A stretch of DNA of 64,000 bases from Ascarosepion bandense (taxonomy: Eukaryota > Mollusca > Cephalopoda > Sepiida > Sepiidae). Every line of letters starts with the position of its first letter. Within the stretch, counting starts at the first letter, position 1. The position numbers and the translations under genes were made by a program. Shown one piece after another: positions 22,802-32,991 of the stretch. Location of the stretch: the NCBI GenBank assembly GCA_037127315.1, contig JBBBDQ010001451.1, positions 414,501 through 478,500 on the forward strand. Direction: 5' to 3'. The notes beneath the pieces were generated by a model. It made no database searches and was not told where the DNA came from. It was given only the letters and a program-made list of their open reading frames with translations.

Positions 22802-22961
22802 TCCTACCATGTTATTTAACCCAAAACTGGAGGGAAGGGACGGATTAATACCTTTCCCAAGGGTACCAGTGATTAAGTGAATGCAGGGTATTCAACTGGA
22901 ATTCGAACTCGACTCGCCGATTTCTCTTTCCGAGCCGCTATCCACTACACCACAACACACA
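22802..22961 (-). mobile_element. tRNA-derived SINE, head and start of body
   Basis: From ttatttaacccaaaactgg back to the ccactacaccacaacacac head. Truncated after the first 160 bp. Its head abuts the 5S-like unit with only about 11 bases between. Confidence 0.85.
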
Positions 22962-22972
22962 TCCGTCATTAA

Positions 22973-23092
22973 ACGCTTGCAGCACCTGGTATTCCCAAGC
23001 GGTCACCCATCTAATTACTGACCATGCTCAACGTTGTTTACCTTCGGTGATCGAGCGAGAACCGGTGTATTCAACGTGCTATGGCCGTAAGC
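22973..23092 (-). rRNA. 5S rRNA-like unit 1 (SINE-embedded)
   Basis: About 120 nt. The minus strand reads GCTTACGGCCATAGCACGTT, ACACCGGTTCTCGCTCGATC, ACCGAAGGTAAACAACG, GATGGGTGACCGCTTGGGAA and GTGCTGCAAGC. This covers the whole molecule including the internal promoter (box A near GTAAACAACG, box C GATGGGTGACCGC). Substitutions in box A and its position in a mobile element argue against a functional 5S gene. Confidence 0.85.
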
Positions 23093-23111
23093 ACGCACAT
23101 CCGTCACTAAA

Positions 23112-23231
23112 AGCTTACAGCACCTGATATTCCCAAGCGGCCAACCATCTAAATACTGACCAGGATCAACGTTGTTTAGACTTCGGTGATCGAGCGAGAA
23201 CCGGTGTATTCAACGAGATATGGCCGTAAGC
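23112..23231 (-). rRNA. 5S rRNA-like unit 2 (SINE-embedded)
   Basis: Second 120-nt 5S-like unit, 139 bp from the first, separated by a 19-nt spacer (cacatccgtcactaaa) that also follows unit 1. It is more diverged in box C (GATGGTTGGCCGC). Both share an AACAACGTTGA variant, so one arose from the other by tandem duplication. Confidence 0.85.
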
Positions 23232-23232
23232 C

Positions 23233-23595
23233 AGATCCACAAGAGGCAGACGATTAATGCAACTATATCTGACATACAAAACTTTAACGATACCCGGAAA
23301 CTACAGAAAACTGGATGTTGATTTGTGTCAAAAATGAAGAAAGAAATAAGAATCTGTATTCAGTAATAAAAGAAGCAACCAAATTCAAAATGGAATTTCA
23401 AATAGTCAAAAATATGCATGTAAATCATAACTCACCGATTGCAGCGGAAAAGCAAATGCTATAAACTAAATGACAAGATAAACCCCCTAATGATCAATAA
23501 TCTACCCGTACCAAACAAGCCGACGTAAGCTAAGAGCATCAGTGGTTACGCAATGCATGGTTAAATTTGGAAACGAAGGTTGAAAGTTCTCAATT
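23233..23595 (+). pseudogene. REL-endonuclease LINE, right half of the split copy
   Basis: Encodes RSTRGRRLMQLYLTYKTLTI, then RYPETTENWMLICVKNEERN, LYSVIKEATKFKMEFQ and HVNHNS, then (after stops) KQADVS and HQWLRNAWLNLETK. The first 70 codons are nearly open. It aligns in order with 21260-21340 and with 21590-21650, the other copies. Confidence 0.7.
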
Positions 23596-24107
23596 TATGT
23601 GATTTCCTTTTCGTTGTGGAGTAGTTTTCGCATTGAAAGTTAGAATCGTGCTATGTCGGTTGCTAATCGACTTAACGCACCCAAAATGTTAGGAACTTGG
23701 TAATCTTCCACTCTAAGCTGACTCCTTAGTATTCGGCTAACTTCCGACTAATATCAACTGCCGTAGTTCAACGACATTCAAACTGGAACTAATAGTTCTA
23801 CAGCACTCCAATAGAATTCTAAAAAACTCTCTAGAAGTTCTAAGAACTCCTAAGAACTTCTCAAGAACTTAGCAAGAACTTTTCCAGTTAACTTCCTGTT
23901 AACTCTTATTAATAACGGAGGGAGATTCCATTATCTGAGGAATAGGTGTATTTCACCATAACACTTTATTTGTAGGGGATTATGTAGCGCCAGTTTTCAA
24001 GTTCGAATGAGTATCATCTTCTCAAAAACCCACAAGCTTCATTTGCTCAAATACATTATTAATCACTGATTTGATAAAATGGTTGCTTAGAGCAAACATT
24101 TTATATA
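23596..24107. other. No recognisable feature
   Basis: A short run of related aagaactt words at about 23830-23890 looks like a decayed minisatellite. Nothing else recognised. Confidence 0.45.
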
Positions 24108-24115
24108 CTTCAGAA

Positions 24116-24251
24116 CATGGCCGTATCTGACTACCGGGCACACCGGGCACACCGGGCACACCGGGCACGGATCCGGGCCGATCCGTGCAATCATAGTGAA
24201 AATCCGGGCAAGGAAAAATGTCTTCGTCAGAAATCAAACTCAACAATTCAC

Positions 24252-24282
<31 letters not shown>

Positions 24283-24501
24283 AACAAAGAAAACATCCCA
24301 ATGAACGCAGTTAAAATCTGTTTATTTATTATTATTTCGTTCACGTTCTGTGCCTAATTTCCATTGGAATAGCCGAAAAAATCCGCAAAAATCATAGTTT
24401 CTGGAAACGGATGACACTGATGACGTCATCACATTGTCAACTAATAAATCCGGGCAATTTTCTCTGTGCCCGGTGTTTATTTAGCATCAGCTACGGCCCT
24501 G
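24116..24501. mobile_element. hAT-type MITE with exact 8-bp duplication
   Basis: 386 bp. The ends are CATGGCCGTATCTGA and the reverse complement of CAGGGCCGTAGCTGATG. CTTCAGAA flanks it at 24108-24115 and 24502-24509, an 8-bp target duplication as in hAT elements. Inside are four tandem gggcacacc units and a (GAAA)n run. No transposase. A second copy lies at 43255-43662. Confidence 0.85.
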
Positions 24502-24732
24502 CTTCAGAATATGTCTGGCGCCATGCCCGGCATTCATATGACAGTATCGATCTGACTAGAGGGTCTTTAAGAATATAATTGAAGTTTCATGCTAATGTTT
24601 TGATTTTGTAGCAGTTTTCGGTGTTGGTCGAACCTACCTCTGCTGCAGCTGTTTTTCGTGTCGTATTTCCTTACTTTCTCTACAAAATTTGTCATAAATA
24701 ATCCATGCACTGAGGTATTTGAACTGCTTAAT

Positions 24733-25017
24733 ATTGTGGTGCAGTGGAACGAAAAATCGGGGTGCCGAGTTCGAATTCCAGTTGAATACCTTGTATTCAC
24801 TTACACACAAATACCCTTGCGAAAAGTATTAATCCGTCTCTTCCCTCCAGTTATGGGTTAAATAACAGGACAGATTGGGTTCTATAGGCTTGGTTGGCAA
24901 CCGTTCTACTGCAGAAAACAATGGCAACTCACTGCGCGATAATCTTCTGCCCAGTCAGTCATGTATCTTTCGAGACATGATCGCCCAAAGCGTGTATTAC
25001 GTATGGCACTTAACTGA
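24733..25017 (+). mobile_element. tRNA-derived SINE
   Basis: Head ttgtggtgcagtggaacg lacks the atatcggctcgg segment, so the A-box side is shortened. B box gagttcgaattcc and body are intact. Ends ttaactgaata. Confidence 0.88.
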
Positions 25018-25429
25018 ATATTTATTAATCCCATATTTTGAATGTTAATCATGGATTCAGTGTAGATGCCATGTTTTGTTTCATTCTAATTCCTGGTAAT
25101 TGTGTCTATTTTGGAATGGTTTCTCTTGAGTACAAGGCAAGAAATATAAACCTTAAAACAAACTTGATATTAAAAAAAATATCGCCTATTCAATAAATGC
25201 GATTGTGTGTTTAGATGCATACTAACTCCTTATGGGTCATTTCATGCTAAAATGTTATTTTCATGGGGGCATTAGTAATTTTTCGTACAAAAAATATAAT
25301 GTTGGTAATTTCTTTACGATGAATATATGTTGCTGGTATTTTTGCTTTGAAAATATATATTCATACTTTCATTTTTTTGACTTTGTGAGTTTAACTATTT
25401 GCCCATTGTTTGGACCCTAACAGGTTCTA
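25018..25429. other. No recognisable feature
   Basis: AT-rich; no frame or repeat recognised. Confidence 0.45.
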
Positions 25430-25720
25430 TCACCACGGGTCAACATTGACCTGTGAACAACAGCAATTAAAAGGTAGTTCCACGCTTTAAAAAACGCCAG
25501 ATCAGAGGCTTTGCTGCAGGGGTTAGTTTATCCTCATACCCAGGCAGTACGGGGAGGTAGTGACGAAAAATAAACGACGCAGAACTCGGTCGGAATGAGT
25601 ACATTCCAAACCCGTTAACGAGGACCAGCCGGAAGGCAAGTCTGGTGCCACGGCAATTCCGGTAGGGTATATTAAAGTTGTTTAACGTCATACCCAGGGT
25701 ACTCTACGAATGTAAGAAAT
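25430..25720 (-). other. GC-richer island of unknown nature
   Basis: A 290-bp stretch with clearly higher GC than its surroundings and 74 open codons on the minus strand (25467-25691), including LAFRLVLVNGFGMY and HYLPVLPGYEDKLTP. I recognise no family. It could be a SINE body or a gene fragment; only one copy is in the window. Confidence 0.3.
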
Positions 25721-26387
25721 ACATTTTGTCGTATAATGGTATATAGTACGAATTCTATGATAGTTTTTTAACGCCAAAAATCGCCGGTTGCACAGTACAA
25801 TGTCTTTGAAGAGGTTAGGAATCATGCATTTTCGGTGATCAGTTGCACTATACACTGCTAAATCCTTTTTAGAACAGATAAAATTCATACAAAAAAAAAA
25901 TTCAGTGATCCCACAGTTATTATTAGATTTGATGTGAAGTCTAATAATACAGTCAAAATTTGAGAAAAAGTTACTGGTGCTACTATATCGCAAAGTCTAC
26001 CTCTATCCAGGTGCAGCGCGCAGCGGAGGTCTACCGGGCCCCTCCACTCACGTGGCCATCCAGAGGCATGAGCAAGCACTCAGGTAATTGAGTAATTGTA
26101 GTTGGATGCTAAAACGATGATTCTCAAGAAAATGCAGTGTTGGTAGTCAGTTGTTCTTGATCATTTTTGCTGTAAGATGATGAGAAAAAAGATCTACACA
26201 CGGATACACATAATGAGGTGCTACTATAGCGTGTGATCTACCTCAGTATATTGTCTACCCAGATGCAGCGCGGTGGCCTACCGTACCCCTTCCTCTCACG
26301 TGGATATTAGGTCAGGTCAGGTGAAGTCTAAATAATTGTGTGTATTATATTAATTCAGCTTTACTGTAAACCACCTCCTTAGCCTAA

Positions 26388-26437
<50 letters not shown>

Positions 26438-26918
26438 TAAGGATATATATATACCAAATCTACACACAAATACACATAATTAGGCGCTACTATAGCGTGA
26501 GATCTACCTCAATATATCGTCTACCCAGGTGCAGCGCGAAGATTTACAATGCCCCTCCCACACGTAGCCATTATATGGATCCAACGACAAGAGCACACAC
26601 TCAGACAATTGGGCGATCGTGATTGGATGCTAAAATGATAATTCTCAAGAACATGCGAGGTGTTGGCAGTCAGTTACATCTTGCTGGAAACAGTGATCTA
26701 TTCGTGCCACTCCTAGAAGATATACGAAGTGTTTATCGTTAAAATAAAATATGTGTATTGTATTTGATAGCGTCTTTATTTTTACCTCTCTACCTTTAGT
26801 ATAGATATAAATAGTATATAGATATATAAATATTGATATATTATTTTATATTTCGATGTAGACCTCACACTATAGTCGAAACGGAAGGTAGACCTCACGC
26901 GATAGTATCACCCATAAT

Positions 26919-26920
<2 letters not shown>

Positions 26921-26992
<72 letters not shown>

Positions 26993-27032
26993 AGGGCGAA
27001 ACCGTGGTAGGTTGTTGGCTCTTGCTTAGATT

Positions 27033-27111
<79 letters not shown>

Positions 27112-27118
27112 ATGCGCG
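26921..27118. repeat. (CA)n, (TA)n and (TG)n microsatellites
   Basis: CA run to 26991, unique 47 bp, then TA and TG runs 27039-27118. Confidence 0.96.
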
Positions 27119-27479
27119 CGCTACTATCGTGTAAAATCTACCATGGTGCAATGCGGAGGTCTAGGGCGCGTGACCATCATGGCTGAATGCTAAAACGATG
27201 ATTCTCAAGAAAATGCGAGGTCTTGGTAGTCAGTTGTTCCAGTTACATCTTAATCATTTTTACTGGAAGATGATGAGAAAAATTTACAATGACCTATTCA
27301 TGTCATTCCTAAAAGGTATACGAATCGATTATCGCTAAAATGAAAATTGTATTGTATTCGGATAGCGTGTCTATTTTTTTCTCTCTACCTTTAAGGTTGA
27401 AATACACATTGTCACATTATACTTCGTTATTGTGGTAGACCTCATGCTATAGTAGCATACATATAATTTAAAATTTCCA

Positions 27480-27930
27480 TTCGTGATGATGCTTGTTGGT
27501 TCAATTCTTTTGAGAAATGCTTTTTGGATGAAAACTAATTGAATAACTTAAGTTTAATTATTCACGAAGTTTTTTATTTAAGGAAATAAAAAACAGTAGA
27601 ATAACAATTTATGCAACTGTTGTTTTTAGAAGGTACAGCATCATAAAACATTGGTATTTAACTGAATTTTTTTAATATAATGATTAATATATTGAAAAGT
27701 CTGGAACCGGAGCCATAAAACAGGGTCATAATTTGTGAGTTAGAATTTATTGTTTATATTTTCAAATAAATTCTTTTTTTTATTTTTAAAATATACATTG
27801 CGTTTCAAATTTTTATTTCCTTGAATAGAAAACTTTTTGAATAACGTAAGTTTAATTATTCACAAAGTTTTTATATTGTACAAAAAACAAACAAAAAAAA
27901 ACAAGTAAAATAACATCACTAATACTTCAT
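27480..27930 (+). repeat. Diverged direct repeat
   Basis: taagtttaattattcacgaa with about 70 bp of context occurs at about 27530 and 27845. AT-rich, no coding signal. Confidence 0.6.
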
Positions 27931-27954
27931 CCCATATATATATATATATATATA

Positions 27955-28330
27955 CTAGCAGTATAGCCCGGCGTTGCTCGGGTGTAATGAAAATTTATAT
28001 ATATATATATTATCGATTTTCTGCACTATTGGAAGAACTGCAACCCTGAAACTTCTGAATATCGTTTCCTATGTCTTTGTCTATGACTGTATCAAATTTG
28101 ATTAAAATCAGACCACTCCTTCTGTAACCCGATTTTTTCGATTATCGACTTTCAGTATTTATCGGGGGTACCTCGACACAAAACCTAGCTAAGAACACTC
28201 GCAGACGCTTATAGTACAACTGTGTAAATTTTCAAGAAAATCGGTTCAGCCATTTCGGAGTGTATAGGTAACGGATACACACACACAGACACACACACAC
28301 AGACAAAGTTCCATTTATAAATAAGTTTAT
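27955..28330 (-). mobile_element. Helitron-like element, internally deleted
   Basis: The CTAG 3' end is at 27955-27958 with the CCCGAGCAACGCCGGG hairpin, host T follows on that strand. The middle 340 bp present in the 714-bp copies are replaced by a TA run. The 5' end is at about 28330. Confidence 0.7.
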
Positions 28331-28335
28331 ATATA

Positions 28336-28625
28336 TGTCTATTGAACAGGTTAAGAGGCTCATCCCTTGTTCCCTGTTTAGGATGTGGTTTCCGGCTTTC
28401 TCTTTTCCAATCTTCTCACTTTGCTTTTTTGTTTTTTTTTCAATTGGAGTAGATAGATCTATCTATCACCCGGTTCACGCTCCACCCACGTCTATTGAAC
28501 AGGTTAAGAGGCTCATCCCTTGTTCCCTGTTTAGGATGTGGTTTCCGGTTTTCTCTTTCCCAATCTTCTCACTATTACGTAGCCTTAACATCAGTGGCGT
28601 TACCGCCTTGCTCGGGGTGATACGA
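28336..28625 (+). repeat. 158-bp tail units x2 with LINE tail cap
   Basis: Two units of the array type seen at 293-1855, plus strand, then the cap cagtggcgttaccgccttgc and tcggggtgatacgatta. A (TA)n(TG)n run follows at 28629-28717. Confidence 0.85.
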
Positions 28626-28626
28626 T

Positions 28627-28628
<2 letters not shown>

Positions 28629-28717
<89 letters not shown>
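28629..28717 (+). repeat. (TA)n(TG)n microsatellite
   Basis: Begins directly at the end of the LINE tail, as is common for LINE 3' tails that seed microsatellites. Confidence 0.96.
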
Positions 28718-28718
<1 letters not shown>

Positions 28719-29034
28719 GACCATCATGGTTGAATGCTAAAACGGTGATTCTCAAGAAAACGACAGGTGTTTGTCGTCAGCTGATTATATTTGCTGGAAG
28801 ATGATAACAATTTACAGTGAACTAAATGTGCCATTCCTAAAAGACATAAGAAGCGGTTATCGCTAAAATAAATATATCTATTGTATTTGATAACGTGTTT
28901 ATTTTTACCTTTCTACCTTTAATATAAATATGAAATACCATATAGCTGTATAAATACTAATATAAGGCTAAAATAAATGTATACACATACAATATTATAT
29001 TATAGTTCAATGCTACAGTAGACATCATTCTATA

Positions 29035-29550
29035 GTCGAAAAGGGAGGTAGACCTCACGCTATGTTGAGGTAGACCTCACGATATGTCGAGGTAGACCTC
29101 ACGCTATATTCGAAACGGGAAATAGATCTTTCGCTATATTGAGGTAGAGCCCACGCTTTATTGAGGTAGCCTTCACGCTATAGTCAAAATGGGTGGCAGA
29201 CCTTACGCTATATTGAGGTAGACCTCACACTTTATTTAGGTCGCCTCACTCTATAGTCGAAACGGGTGGTAGACCTTACGGTATAATGAGGTACATGTCA
29301 CACTTTATTGAAGTAGACCACACTCTACAGTCGAAACGGGAGGTAGAGTTTACAGTATATTGAGGTACAACTCACGCTTTATTGAGGCAGACCTCACGCT
29401 ATAGTCGAAACGGGAGGTAGACCTTAAGCTATATTGAGGTAGATCTCACCCTTTATTGGGGTAGAGATCACACTGTAGTCGAAACGGGAGATAGACCTCA
29501 CGCAATATTGAGCTACACAGCGCTTTGTTGAGGTACACCTCACGCTGTAG
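29035..29550. repeat. 74-bp x 7 tandem array with 25-bp sub-repeats
   Basis: Seven units each start gtcgaaacggg and average 74 bp. Each is made of three diverged 25-bp sub-units of the form gaggtagacctcacgctata. The sub-unit contains GAGGTAGACCTC, an imperfect palindrome. The same words appear singly at 26860-26905, so the array grew from the end of macrosatellite unit 3 or 5. Confidence 0.9.
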
Positions 29551-30508
29551 CACCAAGTTACTAAAACCGTAGAAGACACTATTCATAAATTTTCCACTCG
29601 TAATATATATTTCTTTTTTTAATCATAATGTAAAATTTTGCCTATGAGCCGTAATCTAGGCGATTTATTTTCTAGATATGTGCAAGAAAGTTTGATTTTA
29701 TGATAATATTTTTGTTCTATTCATGGTTTAAATTATCTGCTTAACTTATTCTGCTTTTCATTTATTTACTCAAAAGCACTTCTTTTGCATTGATTGTTAC
29801 TGCGATGCTTTGTTCCCCGAATAGCATCGACTTCACTGACAATTGCATGGATACCTTCCAATATATTGGTTCCCCGATGATATCGCCAGAAATAAAAAAT
29901 AATACAAATCTACAAATAAAATGTAAAAGCCGTTTCTTATTTTGGATCAGCCTTTCTCTTTTATAAGAAATATCCTTTGCCCTTCCTGAAAATCAAAGTC
30001 AAAAACACAAAATGTCACTTGTTAATCTTTTTGACTTTGCTCAGAATCGATAAATTGATCGATTTTCTCACTCGCGATAATTGAAACACAACACGTCACA
30101 ATATTCTTAAGGTATTTGGTTACTTGGCTCCGGCTCTTTGCTCTTCACGGCAAAAATGGTGCGATAGAAACTTCCTGGTTTTTGCTGGTGGTTTGCTGTT
30201 CACTCGGTAAAGCTTTTGTCAAAAAACGTCATTTTCGCACGTTTTGTAGTTTGCATGTCTTTTCAGGTCTTAGGTTGCGTTCGTGTTTGCTTAAGACATG
30301 AGAATGGAGGAGTCAGCAGGTGAGATAAGTGATTAGCTTCCACCAATAAGGATTTTTTATAGTCAAGGGTATAAGTTTTGGTAAATACTGACGTCTAAAA
30401 TAAATATATTGAAAATAATGAATATTAAATAGAAAAGAAATGTGTAGCGTAACAAAAATGATATTGTCATCCGTAGGCTGTGGATATATATATTTAACTC
30501 TGTTTCTC

Positions 30509-30510
<2 letters not shown>
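29551..30510. other. No recognisable feature
   Basis: About 960 bp without repeat or convincing frame. The 61-codon frame at 30116 shows no family signal. Confidence 0.5.

Positions 30511-30579
<69 letters not shown>
30511..30579. repeat. (CA)n microsatellite
   Basis: About 33 CA units, abutting the SINE at 30580. Confidence 0.97.
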
Positions 30580-30581
<2 letters not shown>

Positions 30582-30737
30582 ACGCTTGGGCGATCATGAC
30601 TCGAAAGAGAAATGACTAAGTAGATGAGTTTCCTGCAGTATGTTTCTATTACTTTTTCCAGTAGACTAGTAGCCAGCCAAGGCTATATAACCCAAACTGT
30701 CCTGATATTTAACTCATATATGGAGGGAGAAGAAACG
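30580..30737 (-). mobile_element. SINE 3' body fragment
   Basis: From gcttgggcgatcatgactcg to ctcatatatggaggga. The head is missing. Confidence 0.82.
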
Positions 30738-30766
30738 TATGTTATATTAATATGTAATAACTGCAG

Positions 30767-30892
30767 ATGTGCGTTGTGGTTCATTAGATATCGGCTCGAA
30801 ACGAGAAATCGAGTTTCAATTCCAGTTGCAAATACCCCTTCGAGACATGATCACCCAAGCGTGTATCACGTACGGTACTTAACTGACTGAAT
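30767..30892 (+). mobile_element. SINE with large internal deletion
   Basis: Head atgtgcgttgtgg and B box are followed, after gttgcaaatacccc, directly by ttcgagacatgatc and the 3' end. About 180 bp of body are missing; the joint falls at a cccctt/cttt similarity. Confidence 0.85.
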
Positions 30893-31000
30893 AATTTGTA
30901 AGAGAACAGTTTATTACTTTAGAGAAATATAAAACAGATCACCCATTTCATGTCCAGAAGTCGCTTTACTTATATTTCCAATTATTAAATTCACTAAAGA

Positions 31001-31461
31001 GCCATACGTGAAACATAATTGGGAGATCTAAAAGACATGACTGGCTGGGCAGAAGATTTTTCCGCAGCTGGTTGGATTACTTTCTGCGGAAAACTGGTTG
31101 CAAGCCAATGCTATAGAACCCAATCAGTCCTGTCGAGGGAGAAGAAAAGGAGTAATAAGGGTATTTGCACGTAAGTGCCGTATGTTTTTTTTTTTTACTT
31201 AGCCAAATGTACGCGTGCGTCCTGCCCTGGTTCGACGTGGTAAAAACCCCGCTAGCAAGATTTCGGCGTGTCTTTCCTGAGATCCAATAACACAGTGTGG
31301 GCAGGAAAGTTCACTGTTATAATAGACGTCTCGAAGACCAGCTATGTGTAGAGGCCATCATTCCGACTAGCGACCTGAGGGCGACGTCACAAATGCAATG
31401 AATTCAAACTCGGATCCCCGCTTTCTCGTTCTGAGCCGATATCCACTGCACCACAACGCAT
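31001..31461 (-). mobile_element. SINE interrupted by another element
   Basis: SINE body runs 31001-31177 and resumes 31392-31461 with the tRNA-like head. The gap holds the insertion at 31178-31391. Confidence 0.82.
31178..31391 (-). mobile_element. Unidentified poly-A SINE-like insertion
   Basis: 214 bp, with a run of twelve T at its low-coordinate end, so on the minus strand it ends in poly-A. GC is higher than its surroundings. It contains gaaccagggcaggacgcacg and gccctcaggtcgctagtcgg on the minus strand. No clear target duplication. Size, poly-A and nesting suggest a second SINE family; I do not recognise its head. Confidence 0.5.
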
Positions 31462-31655
31462 ATACTAGCAATACATTTTCCTAAAGAGATTTCTCATTCT
31501 CCATGAAAATAAAATTTTGGTATATGAATGATACATGCAAGATATTTAATCTATTAAAAGAAATTCACTATGTATAGAGTGATCGACTATTTTTGCTGAT
31601 CGCAAAATTCTCATATTAATCAAGTAAATATGGTACTTTATTCATTACACTAGAA

Positions 31656-32188
31656 GTTAAGTCCCTTATGGTACACATGTTTGGGCAATCATGTCTTTTT
31701 TGAGACATGGCTGATTGGGCTGAAGATTTTTCCGCAGTAGGTTGCTTTACTTTCTGCTGTAGTCAGTCAGTTAAGTGCCATACGTGATACACGCTTTGAG
31801 CAATCATGTCTCTTTCGAGGCATGATTAACTGGGCAGAAAATTATTCCGCAGTAGGCTACCATTGCTTTCTCCGGCCGAATGGTTGCCAGCAAAGGCTAT
31901 AGAACCCAGTCTATCCTATTATTTAGCCCATAACTGGAGGAAAGAGACTGCTAAATACTTTTCCCAAGAGTACTTGTGTGTAAGTGAATGCAAGGAATTC
32001 AACTGGAATTCGAACTCGGCTCCCCGCTGTTCTGATAATTAACATATAACTGGAGAGAGAAGAAACTGCTTAACATCTTTCACAAGATTTTTTTGTGCGT
32101 AATTGAATGCAGTAATTTCAACTGGAATTCGAACTCGGCTCTCTGATTTATCGTTTCGAGACGATATCCTTAGCACCACCACGCTCAC
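31656..32188 (-). mobile_element. Tandem SINE pieces, three partial units
   Basis: A 3' fragment at 31656-31785, a nearly full unit at 31786-32030 up to gaactcggctccccg, then a fragment at 32035-32188 with a second head. Part of the body is missing from each joint. Confidence 0.8.
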
Positions 32189-32276
32189 TTCAGCACTATA
32201 AACATGTATATAGGATACATTATTTATTGCGCCTATACTCATGAATATAGGATAATTTATTCATTGCAATATCTAA

Positions 32277-32896
32277 TCTAAACTTATTTATAAATGGAAC
32301 TTTGTGTGTGTGTGTGTCTGTGTGTGTGTGTGTGTGTGTGTGTCCGTTACTTATAGACTCCGAAACGGCTGAACCTATTTTCTTGAAATTTTACACAGTT
32401 GTACTATAAGCGTCTGCGAGTGTTCTTAGCTAGGTTTTGCGTCGAAGTAAATCAATAATCGAAAAAATCGGGCTATAGAAGGAGTGATCTGATTTTAATC
32501 AAATTTGATACACTCATAGACAAAGACAAAAGAAACGATATTCAGAAGTTTCAAGGTTGCAGTTCTTACAATAGTGCAGAAAATCGATAATATATATATA
32601 TAAAAGGCAAGATGTTTGTGTGTGTGTCTGTTTATCTGCCTGTATGTCTGTATTTTTTCAGCCCTTTTATTTTAGTTTCTGCTTCGGGTTTGGTTCTAAG
32701 TAGTTATAATTGTATTTCTTATCCTCAGCCATGATACCATTTACTCAGAGGACTTATTTAGCCTTCAAAATTCAGTTTACGACGAAAAAACGTATTTGAT
32801 ATCGATAGCAGGAAATCAAAATTTGACTTACATCCATTCATTTTTCTTTCAGTCGACGGTTTCGCATTAACTGGAAACAACGATTGCTTTTTGCTC
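32277..32896 (+). mobile_element. Helitron-like element, 3' truncated
   Basis: Starts TCTAAACTTATTTATAA after a host A at 32276, continues with a TG run and the tagactccgaaacggctgaa block. It breaks off after ctggaaacaacgattgcttt, so the hairpin and CTAG are missing. Confidence 0.68.
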
Positions 32897-32991
32897 CAGT
32901 ATATACGATACTTTATTTCTTTAAATCTGTTATTTATTGCACTACACTATATATGTAAGACATTTGATTAAGCATATAGGACTAGCAGTAT

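Larger units (their letters stand above)
22595..23232 (-). mobile_element. Chimeric 5S-5S-tRNA SINE insertion
   Basis: On the minus strand the insertion starts exactly at a 5S rRNA 5' end (GGCTTACGGCCATA), contains two 5S-like units, then a tRNA-SINE head and part of its body, then unrelated A/T-rich DNA, and ends in a caaccaaccaac tail. It splits a LINE codon run: YHSR at 22594 continues as RSTRGRRLMQL at 23233. Only AG is shared at the two edges, so there is no long target duplication. Confidence 0.65.
25975..29034. repeat. Degenerate macrosatellite, five units
   Basis: Three blocks recur in order. Block a (ctactatagcgtgagatcta, cccaggtgcagcgcgg) is at about 25980, 26220, 26486 and 27120. 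Block b (ggatgctaaaacgatgattc, tcaagaaaatg) is at about 26103, 26627, 27186 and 28735. Block c (aaaatgtgtattgtatttgat, ttatttttacctctctacct) is at about 26740, 27330 and 28860. Units are 250-500 bp where intact and are broken up by microsatellites (26389-26434, 26921-26991, 27039-27118) and by the Helitron and LINE tail at 27955-28717. No coding signal. Confidence 0.8.

Noticed and set aside
22973..23231. Functional tandem 5S rRNA genes
   Set aside because: The units are fused to a SINE, have changes in the internal promoter and conserved loops, are only 139 bp apart, and interrupt a LINE. A SINE origin fits better.
26895..27186. Open frames reading HTHTHT, VCVCVC or YIYIYI here and at 4848, 6800, 17040, 28335, 30313, 33407, 33602, 42458, 43627, 58516
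   Set aside because: Products of CA/TG and TA microsatellites, not genes.
29035..29550. CRISPR-like array (regular repeats of about 25 bp with spacers)
   Set aside because: Eukaryotic context; the spacers are themselves diverged copies of the repeat, so it is a nested tandem repeat.
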